From Pseudomonas siliginis (GTDB lineage: Bacteria > Pseudomonadota > Gammaproteobacteria > Pseudomonadales > Pseudomonadaceae), in NCBI RefSeq assembly GCF_019145195.1, contig NZ_JAHSTW010000002.1, positions 1-64,000 of the forward strand: 64,000 nt of DNA. The letters run 5' to 3'. This document shows positions 28,670-41,227 of this stretch, one piece after another (position 1 is the first letter of the stretch; the number at the start of each line of letters is the position of its first letter). Both the position numbers and the translations under genes were made by a program. The notes under the pieces are model-generated. The model was given only the letters and a program-made list of their open reading frames with translations, did no database searches and was not told where the DNA came from.

Positions 28670-31066
28670 TCAGACTTCACTCACCGGCACTCGCACCACC
28701 AGACTGGTGCCCTCCCCCGGCTCACTCACCAGCTCCAGCCGCCCGCCCATGATCAGCACCCGCTCACGCATGCCGACCAGGCCAAACGACGTCGGCCTAC
28801 CCTCGGCCGCGACAAATCCTACGCCATCATCGCTGACGGTCAGACACAATTCATCGCCCGCAAGCTCCAGCGTCAGCTCCACCGTGTGCGCCTGAGCATG
28901 GCGCATCACATTGGTCAGCGCCTCCTGCAAAATCCGGAACAGCCCCACCGCTTTGGCATCGCTGAGTGCCGGCAGGTTGTCCGGCACCTGCACCAGACAC
29001 GGTATCTGTGTGCGCGCCTCGAAACGCCGAGCCTGCCACTCGATGGCCGAGGCAATCCCAGCATCAAGGATCGGCGGGCGCAACGCCGTCGCTACATCAC
29101 GTACCAGCTGAAACAACTGCGCGATCAGGCGTTTCATGCTGTTGAGCCGCTCGTTGAGTCCCGGATCGAGTTGCGCGTAGGCCAATTCGCACATCGATGT
29201 CTCCAGTTTCAGCACGGTGAGCATCTGCCCCAACTCATCATGAACTTCCCGGGCGATGCGCGCCTTCTCTTCTTCGCGCACGCTCTCCAGGTGCGCCGAC
29301 AGTTCACGCAGTTGCTCGCGCGAGGCCGCCAGTTCCAGCTCTATGCGTTTGCTTTCGCTAATGTCCCAGACGATGCCGTCCCACACATAGGCGCCGTCCT
29401 CCAGCTGGCGGGTGATCGCCTTGATCTCGGCCCAGCGCTGCTCGCCCCGGCGCGTGACGATGCGGCCCTGCCACGACCAGTCGCTGTCAGTGTCCAGCGC
29501 CTGATCCTGAGTACGGTGATAACTGGCCCTGTCGTCGGGGTGCACCAGGCTGCGCAGGCCCATGTCGCGATGGGCGATGGCTGCCGGTGCATAACCGACC
29601 AGACTTTCGCTGCCCTCGCTGATGTAGGCAAAGTCGATCTGCCCGGTGACCGGTGCCCGCTCCAGCCTGAACACCAGACCCGGAACGTTGGCGGCGATGC
29701 CTTGCAGGCGCGCCTCGCTTTCCTGCAAAGCGGCGAGCGCGCGGCGGCGGTCGGTGACATCGGTGAGGTAGACCACCAGATATTCACTGTCGCGAAAACG
29801 CAGAAAACTCAGGGAAACGTCCGCCGGCAGCACACTGCCATCTGCGCGCAGGCAGCTGGTTTCGAAGCTCAGCGGCCCTTCTTCACTGGCCCGTGCACGC
29901 TTCCACAGATTGAGCCAGCGATCCATGTGCAGGCCGGGCTCGAAATCGATAAGCGGCCGTTCGATCAGCCCGCCCGAGGGATAGCCGAGCATGTTTTCCG
30001 CCGCGCGGTTGGCGTAGCGCACATGGCTGTCCCAATTGACCCAGAGAATGCCGACGGTGCTTTGGTCTATGGAAAACTGGGTCAGCCGCAGCGCCTCTTC
30101 ACTGGCCGCGCGCAGTGCAATGTCTTCGCGGGCGCTGAGCAAACGTTGTTCGAGACTGTGCTGTTGGCGTCGTTGCCAGACCACGATCGCCGCGCAACTG
30201 AGCAGCATCACCGCGAACAACAGACTGAGGTTCTGCCAGAATCCAGGAGACTCGGTCAGCCGGGGGTATTTCGGCTGCAGCCATTGGTTGTGCAATTGCT
30301 CCAGATCCTTGGCCGGGATCGCGCGCAAGGCGCTCTGGACGATGCCGGCCAGTTGCGGCCAATCGCGCCGCGAGGCCACACGCAGCAGTTGCGGCAGGCC
30401 GATATCGCCAACCACCACCAGTTCGGCAAACTCCGGCTCCACCGACAGCCGCCCCAACTGCGCTTCGTCGACCACCGCGTAGGAGGCTTGCTGACTCAAC
30501 AGCAGCTGCAACGCCTGACGCTCCAGCGGTACGCCTTGCAGATTCAAGTGCGGATAGTTGCTGCGCAGGTAATCGGCGGTGCTGCTTGGCATGCGCACGG
30601 CGACGCGGGTCGCGCTGTCGAGCTTTTCCAGATCGACCGCGCCGCTGCTCTTCTGGTCGCTGACCACCAGTTGCGGCACGCGCATGTAGGGGTCGGAAAA
30701 CTGCCAGAGGCGCAGCGCGCTCGGGGTCTGGCTGAGGCCCGGAGCGATGTCGATCTCGCCCTCGCGCAAAGCGTTTTCCAATGCCCCCAGATCCTGAAAG
30801 TTGCGCCAGCTCAGTTCCACGCCGAGGGTTTTGGCCAGCAGCTTCATCAACTCGACATTGGCCCCGGACAATCGCTGCAGGCGCCGATCGTAGGTCGCGT
30901 AGGGCGCCTGCAAGACCAGGCCGACGCGCAATTCGTTGTGCTGCGCCAGCCATTGCTGCTGCTCTGGCGACAATTGCGCGGCATGAGCCGGTGGCGCAGG
31001 CGCCGCCCAGCCCATCAAGGGAAGCCACAAACAGCCGATAACCCACAGGCAGCAAAATCGCTTCAT
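28670..31066 (-). CDS. agtS: Hybrid-input sensor histidine kinase (AgtS-like)
   Basis: Membrane sensor of 798 aa. A signal peptide is followed by a periplasmic SBP_bac_3-type domain (about 30-260), a transmembrane helix (about 275-295, LLFAVMLLSCAAIVVW), two PAS domains (about 325-440 and 450-570) and a HisKA_3/HATPase kinase core with phosphoacceptor H609 (AREVHDELGQM) and the N/G boxes LTNVMRHA and SDDGVGF. The start was put at ATG 31066, not the TTG seven codons upstream, as it gives a normal signal peptide. The fused binding domain suggests direct sensing of an amino acid such as 5-aminovalerate. Confidence 0.9.
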   Translation of the reverse strand: MKRFCCLWVIGCLWLPLMGWAAPAPPAHAAQLSPEQQQWLAQHNELRVGLVLQAPYATYDRRLQRLSGANVELMKLLAKTLGVELSWRNFQDLGALENALREGEIDIAPGLSQTPSALRLWQFSDPYMRVPQLVVSDQKSSGAVDLEKLDSATRVAVRMPSSTADYLRSNYPHLNLQGVPLERQALQLLLSQQASYAVVDEAQLGRLSVEPEFAELVVVGDIGLPQLLRVASRRDWPQLAGIVQSALRAIPAKDLEQLHNQWLQPKYPRLTESPGFWQNLSLLFAVMLLSCAAIVVWQRRQQHSLEQRLLSAREDIALRAASEEALRLTQFSIDQSTVGILWVNWDSHVRYANRAAENMLGYPSGGLIERPLIDFEPGLHMDRWLNLWKRARASEEGPLSFETSCLRADGSVLPADVSLSFLRFRDSEYLVVYLTDVTDRRRALAALQESEARLQGIAANVPGLVFRLERAPVTGQIDFAYISEGSESLVGYAPAAIAHRDMGLRSLVHPDDRASYHRTQDQALDTDSDWSWQGRIVTRRGEQRWAEIKAITRQLEDGAYVWDGIVWDISESKRIELELAASREQLRELSAHLESVREEEKARIAREVHDELGQMLTVLKLETSMCELAYAQLDPGLNERLNSMKRLIAQLFQLVRDVATALRPPILDAGIASAIEWQARRFEARTQIPCLVQVPDNLPALSDAKAVGLFRILQEALTNVMRHAQAHTVELTLELAGDELCLTVSDDGVGFVAAEGRPTSFGLVGMRERVLIMGGRLELVSEPGEGTSLVVRVPVSEV

Positions 31067-31140
31067 TGAAGTCTCATACACTGACAAATTCCGACCAACC
31101 CATTAGGCTGCCGGGATACTTTTCTGGCCTGGAATAACCA

Positions 31141-32127
31141 ATGCCCTCTGTCTACCGCCTGGCACTGCCAGCATTGTGCCTGTCGCTGATCCTGCCTTGT
31201 GCGTTTTCCGTCGAAGCCGCCGACCCGGCGCCTGCCGCCACGGATAAACCCGCCGAGGAAAAACCGGCCGAGCGCCAGCCACTGCTTGAGCGTAGTCAGG
31301 AAGAGGCCGCCGCACTGCAACGTAAACTGCCGGCGCAAGAGCAGCAACAACTGCAGGCTGGCAGCGACACTTTCCTCGCCCTGTGGAAACCGGCCAACAG
31401 CGCCGAACCCAAAGGCGCGGTGATCATCGTTCCCGGTGCCGGCGAAACCGCTGACTGGCCGCAGGCAATCGGCCCGTTGCGACGCAAATTGCCGGATGCG
31501 GAGTGGAGCAGCCTGAGTATCACCCTGCCGGATCTGCAAGGCGACGCCATTGCTCCGCGCGTAATCGAACCGACCGCCGCGCCGAAAGCCCCGGAAACCG
31601 CAAGCAAAGACGCCACCACCGCACAACCGATCGAACAAGCCGCTGGCGGGGAAGCGGAAGTTGCCGAACAGGTAGTGGCCGAAACCAGCGAAGAACAGGC
31701 CAAAGCCGATGCCGAGCGCATCTTCGGGCGCATCGACGCAGCGATTGCCTACGCCGAACAGCAGAGCGCGCGCAGCATCGTCGTGCTCGGGCATGGCACC
31801 GGCGCCTACTGGGCGGCGCGTTTTCTCAGCGAGCGACAAACGCCGCAGGTGGAAAAACTGGTCATGGTTGACGCGCAAGCACCAGCCAAAGCCCTGCCGC
31901 CACTCGCCGAACTGACGCCGACACTGAAGCTGCCGACGGTGGATATTTTCTACATGGACAGAGCGCTGGATCGCAACGCAGCGCTGGAGCGCATGCAGGC
32001 GAGCAAGCGCCTGAAGACCTCGGCGTTCAGCCAGGTGGCGCTGAAGGTGTTGCCGGACAAGAAGGCTGAGCAGGAACAATTGTTTCGGCGGGTGCGGGGC
32101 TGGTTGAACCCTCAGGCTGTTGACTGA
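31141..32127 (+). CDS. DUF3530 family periplasmic protein (alpha/beta-hydrolase-like)
   Basis: Exported protein of 328 aa with a signal peptide (about 1-27), then an A/P/E-rich linker and an alpha/beta-hydrolase-like fold. The position of the usual nucleophile elbow reads LGHGTGAYWAARF, i.e. G-x-G-x-G without a serine, so classical hydrolase activity looks unlikely unless another residue serves. A second alanine/glutamate-rich insertion (about 140-185) interrupts the domain. It is divergent from agtS and converges on the DjlA-like gene across a REPIN. Function unknown. Confidence 0.75.
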   Translation: MPSVYRLALPALCLSLILPCAFSVEAADPAPAATDKPAEEKPAERQPLLERSQEEAAALQRKLPAQEQQQLQAGSDTFLALWKPANSAEPKGAVIIVPGAGETADWPQAIGPLRRKLPDAEWSSLSITLPDLQGDAIAPRVIEPTAAPKAPETASKDATTAQPIEQAAGGEAEVAEQVVAETSEEQAKADAERIFGRIDAAIAYAEQQSARSIVVLGHGTGAYWAARFLSERQTPQVEKLVMVDAQAPAKALPPLAELTPTLKLPTVDIFYMDRALDRNAALERMQASKRLKTSAFSQVALKVLPDKKAEQEQLFRRVRGWLNPQAVD

Positions 32128-32149
32128 CAGTCAGACCGAGTCGCCCCTC

Positions 32150-32218
32150 TTCGCGAGCAGGCTCGCTCCCACATTGGATCTATGCACAATTCAATGTGGG
32201 AGCGAGCCTGCTCGCGAA
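32150..32218. repeat. REPIN
   Basis: Inverted REP pair 32150-32173 and 32195-32218 in the convergent gap between the DUF3530 gene and djlA. Confidence 0.92.
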
Positions 32219-32249
32219 GAGGCCCGCACAAACAACACCCCTCTAACGC

Positions 32250-33017
32250 CTAGCGAAAATCCCGCCGCTCCCGAATCAGCGTATAGGCGCTATGCAATTC
32301 CCGCGTACGCTCGGTCGCGTCACGCACCTGCGCCGGGGTCGCGCCACTGCCGGCGATCTTGTCCGGGTGATGGCGACTGAGCAATCGCCGGTAAGCGCGC
32401 TTGATCTGTGCCGGCTCGCTGCTCGCCGACACCCCAAGCAACTTCATTGCCTCCTGGTAACTCACTGCCGCACTGACGATCGGCCGCTTGCCCGGCTCGT
32501 AATCGCTGGCCAATGCCTGCACCTGCTGCGCCGTCCAGCCGAGCCACTTGCCCCACTGCGCCAGCAACTCGCGTTCGCTGACCCCGGCGCGACCATCAGC
32601 CCAGACCATTCGCCAACAGGCACGCAACACGCCTTCAGCCGCATGCGGTTGCGAACTCAAACGACGCAGATAACCGCGCAGATTGTCGCTGCCGGACTTG
32701 CCGCGATTGAATGCAGCAATCGCCCGTCGAGTCGCCGGTTCGCTCATTTCCAATGCGCGCATTTCATTGCGCGCCTGCTGGATATGCCCGTCAGTGACGC
32801 GCCCGTCGCTCTTGGCCAGACGCCCGAGCAACACGAACAGCAGTTCATCGTTGCGCAGCATCGGCCGGCCGCCGAGCTTTTCGCGTAAATGTCCCCAGCT
32901 CTGCAAGTGCAAGCGCCGATCCAGCGCCTGCCCCAACAACGCCCCAAGCATGGCCCCCGGAATGCTGGCAATCGCGTACCCCACTCCGGCTCCAATCAGA
33001 GTCCCTGGCCACAGCAT
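32250..33017 (-). CDS. djlA: DjlA-like membrane-anchored co-chaperone
   Basis: DnaJ-type co-chaperone of 255 aa. A glycine-rich N-terminal transmembrane segment (about residues 2-30, GAGVGYAIASIPGAMLGALLG) anchors it, a TerB-like helical domain occupies about 55-175, and a C-terminal J domain (about 188-255) carries the HPD motif (SRHHPDK) needed to stimulate DnaK. It ends the leftward amgK-murU-djlA set, starting 1 nt after murU stops; co-transcription is therefore likely. Confidence 0.88.
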   Translation of the reverse strand: MLWPGTLIGAGVGYAIASIPGAMLGALLGQALDRRLHLQSWGHLREKLGGRPMLRNDELLFVLLGRLAKSDGRVTDGHIQQARNEMRALEMSEPATRRAIAAFNRGKSGSDNLRGYLRRLSSQPHAAEGVLRACWRMVWADGRAGVSERELLAQWGKWLGWTAQQVQALASDYEPGKRPIVSAAVSYQEAMKLLGVSASSEPAQIKRAYRRLLSRHHPDKIAGSGATPAQVRDATERTRELHSAYTLIRERRDFR

Positions 33018-33018
33018 C

Positions 33019-34706
<1,688 letters not shown>

Positions 34707-34836
34707 TGCAAGGGTCTCCGACGGCGCTAGCCGTCAAGCGGGTCATGCTTTATTATCCAGCATCTTTTTCAGACCATCGAGAGGCGTGCGGCCCACACCG
34801 CGGGCAGATGGCACGCAGGAAGCCCGGACTAATAAG

Positions 34837-37635
34837 ATGGCATTGAAATCCCCCGCGTTTCGTAAAAAATTTCCGTTGTTGGTAACCGGCAGTCTGCTGG
34901 CTATGCAACCTCTGGCCAGTCAATTCGTTGTTGCCGCCGAGCAGTATGACTGCTCCGTCTCGGCTACGGGTGGCTGGGACTGTGCGCCCAAGTCGCCCGC
35001 CGCGGCATTGCCGCCGCGTCCGGTGCATGACGGCAGTGCCGTCAGCGCTGCCGGCGAGCCTGCGGCCGACAAGGGTTCCGACGCCGACACTGGCGCGAAA
35101 ACCGCACTGGTCACCGAGTCCAAGGGCCGCGGCCTGAAATCCCGTAGCGAAGACTACAGTCACCTCGACTGGGTTCCGCGCGAGAAGCTCACCGCTGCGC
35201 AATTGGCCGAGACTGGTCCTTACTGCTCTGGTTCCTATATCGAACCGATTCGTCCTGGCATGAATGACAAGACGAATAAAAGTGACGCGCCGACCTTCAT
35301 CGGTGCCAAAGCGTCGCGTTATGAGCAGGACACACAAGTCGCCAGCCTCGCCGGTGACGTGATCATGCGTCAGGGCAGCATGCAGGTCGAAGCCGACGAG
35401 GCCAATCTGTATCAGGCCGAGAGCCGTGGCGAACTGGCCGGCAACGTGCGCATCCGCGACAACGGCGCGCTGATCGTCGGCGACCACGCCGATGTGCAGC
35501 TCGACACCGGTGAAGCCAAGGTCGACAACGCCGAATACGTGATGCACAAATCGCGCATCCGCGGTAATGCGCTTTATGCCAAGCGCGCCGAAAATGCGAT
35601 CATCCGCTTGAAGGACGGCACGTACACCACGTGCGAACCTAACAGCAACGCCTGGCAGCTCAAGGGCAACAACATCACCCTGAACCCGGCCACCGGTTTC
35701 GGTACCGCGACCAACGTGACGTTGCGCGTCAAAGACATCCCGATCCTGTACACGCCGTACATCTACTTCCCGATCGACGACCGTCGCCAGTCCGGCTTCC
35801 TCCCGCCGACCATCGGCTCGGGCAGCGACACCGGCTTCATGCTGGTCACCCCGTACTACTTCAACTTGGCGCCGAACTATGACGCCACGTTGTACCCGCG
35901 TTACATGAGCAAGCGCGGCATGCTGGTGGAGGGTGAGTTCCGCTACCTGACCAAGTCGAGTGAAGGGCAGTTCGGTGCGGCGTATCTCAACGATGAGAAC
36001 GACGATCGCAAGCTTCAGTCCGACTACAAGGACACTCGCTATATGTACAACTGGCAGCACAAGGGCGGTCTCGATTCCCGTGTGCTCACAGAAGTTGACT
36101 ACACCAAGATCAGCGATCCGTATTACTTCCAGGATCTGCAGACCGATCAGATTGGTGTGAAGAGCGATGATTTCGTCAATCAGCAGGGTGCGGTCAGCTA
36201 CCGTGGCGACAACTACACCGCACGCCTGAATGCTCAGCAATATCAGCTGGCTACCGTTTCCAACATCACACCGTATGGTCGTCTGCCGCAGATCACCTTC
36301 AATGGTCAGCTGCCGTACCATCCGGAAGGTCTGAATTTCGATTACGAGACCGAGCTGGTTCGTTTCGATCGCGATCTACGTGATGGTGACTTCATCAATG
36401 AAGATGGCATTGCCGAGCGTCGTCTCGACACAAACATCAGCGGTCTGGCTCGCGCTAACGGTGATCGCCTGAATCTGAAGCCGGGCGTCAGCCTGCCGAT
36501 GAACTGGACGTATGGTTTCCTCAAACCATCGTTGAAGTATCAGTACACGCAGTATCAGCTTGATCTGGATAACACCGGCAAATCCCAGATTGATGCGCTG
36601 TCCCCGGAAAACCAGAAGCTTTATGGCAAGTTCGACAGCAACCAGAGCCGTGGCGTCCCGATTGCCAGCATCGACAGCGGCCTGTATTTCGATCGCGATA
36701 CTTCCTACTTCGGCAAGAATTACCGCCAAACTCTGGAACCGCGCCTGTTCTACCTCTATGTTCCAGAAACAGATCAGGAAGACATTCCGGTCTTCGACAC
36801 CAGCGAATATACCTTCAATTACTCTTCGCTGTTCCGCGACAACCGCTTCTCCGGCGCCGACCGTGTAGGCGACGAGAACAAACTATCGCTGGGCGTTACC
36901 AGTCGCTGGATCGAAGAAAACGGATTTGAACGTCAGCGCATCAGCGTAGGCCAGGCGTACTACTTCAAGAATCGCGAAGTGCAATTGCCTGGTATCGATG
37001 CGAAAACTCGTGAAGACTCCAAATCCAGTGTTTCGCCGTACGCGCTGGAATATGAATACCGCTGGAACCGTGACTGGCGCGCCACTGCCGATTATAACTG
37101 GGACCCGGACAGCCGCAGCCCACGCTCCGGCAGTGCGATGTTCCATTACCAGCCTGCGGACAACCCGAACAAGGTCATCAACGCCGGTTACCGCTATCGC
37201 AACGACCAGGTTCGATACGATCAGAATACTGGTCAATGGTCGGTGGGCGGCGGCGACTACGGCACCCCGGGCCAGCCTGGCTACGTGAAGGACTACTACA
37301 AGATCCAGCAGCATGACTTCTCGGTCATCTGGCCGATCGTTCCGCAGTGGAACGCCATCAGCCGCTGGCAGTACGACTACAACCGCAATCGCACGCTGGA
37401 AGCCTTCGGTGGTTTCGAATACGACAACTGCTGCTGGAAACTGCGCCTGATCAATCGTTACTGGGTCGCCTATGACGAAAACAGTCAGAACGCCCCGGAA
37501 AACGAAAAAGGCGACCATGGCATCTTCCTCCAAATTGTTCTGAAGGGACTCGGCGGCCTGACTGGCGCCAAGGTAGAGAGCTTCCTCGACAAAGGCATTC
37601 AAGGTTATCGTGAACGTGAAGACCAAGCTTTCTGA
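34837..37635 (+). CDS. lptD: LPS-assembly protein LptD
   Basis: Outer-membrane beta-barrel of 932 aa that inserts lipopolysaccharide into the outer leaflet with LptE. A signal peptide (about 1-33) precedes cysteine pairs at the N-terminus ([15 protein letters not shown]), an OstA beta-jellyroll (about 145-270) and the long barrel. A CC pair near the C-terminus ([10 protein letters not shown]) supplies the partners for the inter-domain disulfides that LptD needs. The start ATG 34837 ([11 protein letters not shown]) gives the signal; a longer open frame exists. It overlaps the surA start, whose product is its assembly chaperone. Confidence 0.95.
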   Translation: MALKSPAFRKKFPLLVTGSLLAMQPLASQFVVAAEQYDCSVSATGGWDCAPKSPAAALPPRPVHDGSAVSAAGEPAADKGSDADTGAKTALVTESKGRGLKSRSEDYSHLDWVPREKLTAAQLAETGPYCSGSYIEPIRPGMNDKTNKSDAPTFIGAKASRYEQDTQVASLAGDVIMRQGSMQVEADEANLYQAESRGELAGNVRIRDNGALIVGDHADVQLDTGEAKVDNAEYVMHKSRIRGNALYAKRAENAIIRLKDGTYTTCEPNSNAWQLKGNNITLNPATGFGTATNVTLRVKDIPILYTPYIYFPIDDRRQSGFLPPTIGSGSDTGFMLVTPYYFNLAPNYDATLYPRYMSKRGMLVEGEFRYLTKSSEGQFGAAYLNDENDDRKLQSDYKDTRYMYNWQHKGGLDSRVLTEVDYTKISDPYYFQDLQTDQIGVKSDDFVNQQGAVSYRGDNYTARLNAQQYQLATVSNITPYGRLPQITFNGQLPYHPEGLNFDYETELVRFDRDLRDGDFINEDGIAERRLDTNISGLARANGDRLNLKPGVSLPMNWTYGFLKPSLKYQYTQYQLDLDNTGKSQIDALSPENQKLYGKFDSNQSRGVPIASIDSGLYFDRDTSYFGKNYRQTLEPRLFYLYVPETDQEDIPVFDTSEYTFNYSSLFRDNRFSGADRVGDENKLSLGVTSRWIEENGFERQRISVGQAYYFKNREVQLPGIDAKTREDSKSSVSPYALEYEYRWNRDWRATADYNWDPDSRSPRSGSAMFHYQPADNPNKVINAGYRYRNDQVRYDQNTGQWSVGGGDYGTPGQPGYVKDYYKIQQHDFSVIWPIVPQWNAISRWQYDYNRNRTLEAFGGFEYDNCCWKLRLINRYWVAYDENSQNAPENEKGDHGIFLQIVLKGLGGLTGAKVESFLDKGIQGYREREDQAF

Positions 37636-38932
37636 TTGTCTGCGCCCGGTGCTGCTGGGCGCGCTGTTCCTGGGTACGGCGGCCAACGCCGCCGTACAGT
37701 CCATCGACAAAGTGGTGGCGATCGTCGACAACGACGTGGTCATGCAGAGCCAACTGGACCAGCGGGTTCATGAAGTTCAGCAGACCATCGCCAAGCGCGG
37801 TGGCGGCCTGCCGCCGCCGGGCGTGCTCGATCAGCAGGTGCTCGAGCGCCTGATCGTCGAAAACCTGCAACTGCAGATCGGCGAACGCTCCGGCATCCGC
37901 ATCACTGACGAAGAGTTGAACCAGGCTGTCGGCACCATCGCCCAGCGCAACAACATGACGGTTGATCAGTTTCGTGCTGCGCTGGCTCGTGACGGCCTGA
38001 ACTATGACGACGCCCGTGATCAGATCAAGCGCGAAATGATCATCAGCCGTGTGCGTCAGCGTCGTGTGGCCGAGCGCATCCAGGTCTCCGAGCAGGAAGT
38101 GAAGAACTTCCTCGCCTCCGACCTCGGTAAGATGCAGCTGTCCGAAGAGCTGCACCTGGCCAACATCCTGATTCCGACCCCGGAAAGCGCCAACTCCGAA
38201 GCGATTCAGAGCGCTTATCGTCAGGCCATGGAGGTTTACCAGCAGCTCAAGCAAGGCGCTGACTTCGGTCAGATGGCCGTGGCCAAATCCGGTAGCGACA
38301 ACGCGCTGGAAGGCGGCGAGATGGGCTGGCGTAAAGCCGCGCAACTGCCACCGCCGTTCGATCGTGAATTGAGCAGCATGGCCGTCGGCGACATCACTCA
38401 GCCTGCGCGTACACCGGGCGGCTTCATCATCCTGAAGCTACTGGGCAAACGTGGCGGCGAAGCGCAGATGCGCGACGAAGTGCATGTGCGTCACATCCTG
38501 GTCAAGCCGAGCCCGATCCGCGACGAAGCCAAGACCAAGGCACTGGTGCAATCGTTGTATGACCGCATCACCGCCGGCGAAGACTTTGCCGAACTGGCGA
38601 AAAACTATTCGGAAGATCCGGGTTCCGCCCTTAACGGCGGCGATCTGAACTGGATCGACCCGAACGTGCTGGTCCCGGAATTCCGCGAAGTGATGGCTTC
38701 GACCCCACAAGGTCAACTTTCCAAGCCATTCCAGACCCAATACGGCTGGCACGTGCTGGAAGTCCTTGGCCGTCGCGCCACTGATGGCACCGAACAGGCC
38801 CGTGAGCAGCAAGCCATGACCGTACTGCGTAACCGCAAATACGACGAAGAGCTGCAGACCTGGCTGCGTCAGATCCGTGACGAAGCGTACGTAGAGATCA
38901 AACTTCCTGGTGCAGACCAGGCAGCGCAGTGA
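37610..38932 (+). CDS. surA: Periplasmic chaperone/peptidyl-prolyl isomerase SurA
   Basis: Outer-membrane protein chaperone of 440 aa. A signal peptide (about 1-27, ending ANA) is followed by an N-terminal chaperone domain and two parvulin-type PPIase domains (about 180-275 and 290-390, the second with VRHILVKPS and YGWHVLEVL). The start is a GTG at 37610 inside the lptD end; a second GTG two codons later (VKTKLSD) is equally possible. The 26-nt overlap couples it to lptD, a major client. Confidence 0.94.
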   Translation: MNVKTKLSDCLRPVLLGALFLGTAANAAVQSIDKVVAIVDNDVVMQSQLDQRVHEVQQTIAKRGGGLPPPGVLDQQVLERLIVENLQLQIGERSGIRITDEELNQAVGTIAQRNNMTVDQFRAALARDGLNYDDARDQIKREMIISRVRQRRVAERIQVSEQEVKNFLASDLGKMQLSEELHLANILIPTPESANSEAIQSAYRQAMEVYQQLKQGADFGQMAVAKSGSDNALEGGEMGWRKAAQLPPPFDRELSSMAVGDITQPARTPGGFIILKLLGKRGGEAQMRDEVHVRHILVKPSPIRDEAKTKALVQSLYDRITAGEDFAELAKNYSEDPGSALNGGDLNWIDPNVLVPEFREVMASTPQGQLSKPFQTQYGWHVLEVLGRRATDGTEQAREQQAMTVLRNRKYDEELQTWLRQIRDEAYVEIKLPGADQAAQ

Positions 38933-39918
38933 AACCCAAGCGTTTCGCGCTGACACCCGGCGAACCAGCCGGCATCGGTCCCGACCTGTGCCTGCTGCTC
39001 GCCTCGCAAGCCCAGCCACATCCCCTGATTGCCATCACCAGCCGCGACCTGCTCCTTGAGCGGGCCGCGCTGCTGGGGCTGGCCGTCAGTCTGCTGGATG
39101 TCGCGCCGGGGGAGTGGCCAGATGTTCCAGCACCGGCCAACAGCCTGTACGTCTGGGACACGCCGCTCAGCGCACCGGTAATCGCCGGGCAACTGGACAA
39201 GGCCAACGCTGCATTCGTCCTCGAAACCCTGACCCGCGCCGGCAACGGCTGCCTGAACGGCGATTTCGCAGGGATGATCACCGCGCCGGTGCACAAAGGT
39301 GTGATCAACGAGTCGGGCATCGCGTTCTCTGGACACACCGAATTTCTCGCCGACCTGACGCACACCGCGCAAGTAGTGATGATGCTGGCCACTCGCGGTT
39401 TGCGCGTGGCGCTGGTCACCACGCATCTGCCTCTGCGCGAGATTGCCGACGCGATCACCCCGGAACGGCTGGAAAGAGTCACGCGAATCCTGCACGCCGA
39501 CCTGCAAGACAAATTCGGCATCGCCCGGCCACGCATCCTGGTCTGCGGTCTCAACCCGCATGCCGGTGAAGGCGGCCACCTGGGCCATGAAGAAATCGAC
39601 ATCATCGAACCGACATTAGAGCGCCTGCGCGGCGAGGGCATGGACCTTCGTGGCCCGCTGCCTGCCGACACTCTGTTTACCCCCAAATATCTGGAGCACT
39701 GCGACGCAGTGCTGGCGATGTACCACGACCAGGGCTTGCCCGTGCTCAAGTACAAAGGCTTCGGCGCTGCCGTCAACGTGACGCTGGGCCTGCCGATCAT
39801 CCGCACCTCGGTCGACCATGGCACCGCCCTGGATCTGGCCGGCAGCGGCAGGATCGACACCGGCAGCCTGCAAGTCGCCCTGGAAACCGCCTACCAGATG
39901 GCCGAGACCCGTTTATGA
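38929..39918 (+). CDS. pdxA: 4-hydroxythreonine-4-phosphate dehydrogenase
   Basis: Zn/NAD-dependent dehydrogenase of 329 aa in DXP-dependent pyridoxal-phosphate synthesis. Typical blocks are [13 protein letters not shown] at the N-terminus, [23 protein letters not shown] and [12 protein letters not shown], which holds metal ligands. GTG start codon overlapping surA by 4 nt, and a 4-nt overlap with ksgA downstream, as in the enterobacterial surA-pdxA-ksgA operon. Confidence 0.96.
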   Translation: MKPKRFALTPGEPAGIGPDLCLLLASQAQPHPLIAITSRDLLLERAALLGLAVSLLDVAPGEWPDVPAPANSLYVWDTPLSAPVIAGQLDKANAAFVLETLTRAGNGCLNGDFAGMITAPVHKGVINESGIAFSGHTEFLADLTHTAQVVMMLATRGLRVALVTTHLPLREIADAITPERLERVTRILHADLQDKFGIARPRILVCGLNPHAGEGGHLGHEEIDIIEPTLERLRGEGMDLRGPLPADTLFTPKYLEHCDAVLAMYHDQGLPVLKYKGFGAAVNVTLGLPIIRTSVDHGTALDLAGSGRIDTGSLQVALETAYQMAETRL

Positions 39919-40733
39919 ACGAGCAATACCAACACAAGGCGCGCAAACGCTTTGGTCAGAACTTCCTCCACGATGCCGGCGTTATCGACCGCATTCTGCG
40001 CTCCATCCACGCCAAGGCTGACGATCGCCTGCTGGAAATCGGCCCCGGTCAGGGCGCCCTGACCCAGGGCCTGCTCGGCTCCGGCGCGCAACTCGACGTA
40101 GTGGAGCTGGACAAGGATCTGATCCCGATCCTCAACCAGCAGTTTGCCGGCATGAGTAATTTCAACCTGCATCAGGGCGATGCGCTGAAGTTCGACTTCA
40201 ATACGCTGAACGCCGCGCCGAACAGCCTGCGGGTGGTTGGCAACCTGCCGTACAACATCTCCACGCCGCTGATTTTTCACCTGCTGAACAACGCCGGCAT
40301 CATTCGCGACATGCACTTCATGTTGCAGAAAGAAGTGGTCGAGCGCCTGGCCGCAGGCCCGGGTGGCGGTGATTGGGGTCGTCTGTCGATCATGGTTCAG
40401 TATCACTGCCGTGTAGAACATCTGTTCAACGTCGGCCCGGGCGCATTCAATCCACCGCCGAAAGTCGACTCGGCAATCGTTCGTCTGGTGCCCCACGCGG
40501 TTCTGCCGCACCCGGCCAAGGATCACAAGTTGCTGGAGCGCGTGGTACGCGAAGCCTTCAATCAGCGTCGCAAAACCCTGCGCAATACCCTCAAGCAATT
40601 GCTCAGCAATGCCGAAATCGAAGCCGCCGGCGTCGATGGCAGCCTGCGTCCCGAGCAGCTGGATCTGGCTGCATTCGTGCGCCTGGCCGACCAGCTCGCG
40701 ATACAGGTCCCGGCCACTCCTGCCGCCGACTGA
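39915..40733 (+). CDS. ksgA: 16S rRNA dimethyladenosine methyltransferase
   Basis: SAM-dependent enzyme of 272 aa that dimethylates two adjacent adenosines in the 3' hairpin of 16S rRNA as a late small-subunit maturation check. Motifs visible are [19 protein letters not shown] (SAM site) and the catalytic NLPYNIS. It is coupled to pdxA by 4 nt and followed by 113 nt before apaG. Confidence 0.97.
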   Translation: MNEQYQHKARKRFGQNFLHDAGVIDRILRSIHAKADDRLLEIGPGQGALTQGLLGSGAQLDVVELDKDLIPILNQQFAGMSNFNLHQGDALKFDFNTLNAAPNSLRVVGNLPYNISTPLIFHLLNNAGIIRDMHFMLQKEVVERLAAGPGGGDWGRLSIMVQYHCRVEHLFNVGPGAFNPPPKVDSAIVRLVPHAVLPHPAKDHKLLERVVREAFNQRRKTLRNTLKQLLSNAEIEAAGVDGSLRPEQLDLAAFVRLADQLAIQVPATPAAD

Positions 40734-40846
40734 CTCGCGATGAACGCTATCGGGCAGCACACCACTCTGGTTTACTGCCCGATACTTGCCTAGACTGATT
40801 CCCCATCAGCTACGCCCCGCGTTCCGCTTCGTTAAGGCCTTCTTGC

Positions 40847-41227
40847 ATGTCCGATTCCCGTTATCAGGTCGATGTCAGCGTCGTCACCCGCTATCTGCCA
40901 GACCAATCGCAACCCGAACACGACCGTTTCGCCTTCGCCTACACCATCACCGTACAGAACAACGGCGAGGTTGCGGCCAAGCTTCTGTCCCGGCACTGGG
41001 TGATCACCGATGGTGACGGCCATGTCGAACACGTGCGCGGTGAAGGCGTCGTCGGACAGCAACCGTCGATCGATGTAGGCAAGAGCCATGTCTACACCAG
41101 CGGCACAGTGATGACCACCAAGGTCGGCACCATGCAGGGCACTTATCAAATGCTCGCCGACGACGGCAAACATTTCGATGCAATCATTGAACCGTTTCGC
41201 CTCGCCGTGCCCGGAGCCCTGCACTGA
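40847..41227 (+). CDS. apaG: ApaG domain protein
   Basis: Small fibronectin-III-like protein of 126 aa of uncertain function; it often accompanies apaH. The nucleotide/pyrophosphate-binding-like GxGxxG region reads GEGVVGQQP. It starts at ATG 40847 and its last base overlaps the apaH start by one base (TGATG). Confidence 0.93.
   Translation: MSDSRYQVDVSVVTRYLPDQSQPEHDRFAFAYTITVQNNGEVAAKLLSRHWVITDGDGHVEHVRGEGVVGQQPSIDVGKSHVYTSGTVMTTKVGTMQGTYQMLADDGKHFDAIIEPFRLAVPGALH

Noticed and set aside
28148..31069. Long open frame (973 codons) on the plus strand
   Set aside because: It is antisense to agtR-agtS, whose protein shows complete kinase domains. GC-rich codon bias keeps the opposite frame open; its translation has no recognisable domain.
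34753..36321. 522-codon leftward frame inside lptD
   Set aside because: Antisense to the LptD barrel coding sequence; lptD is unambiguous.
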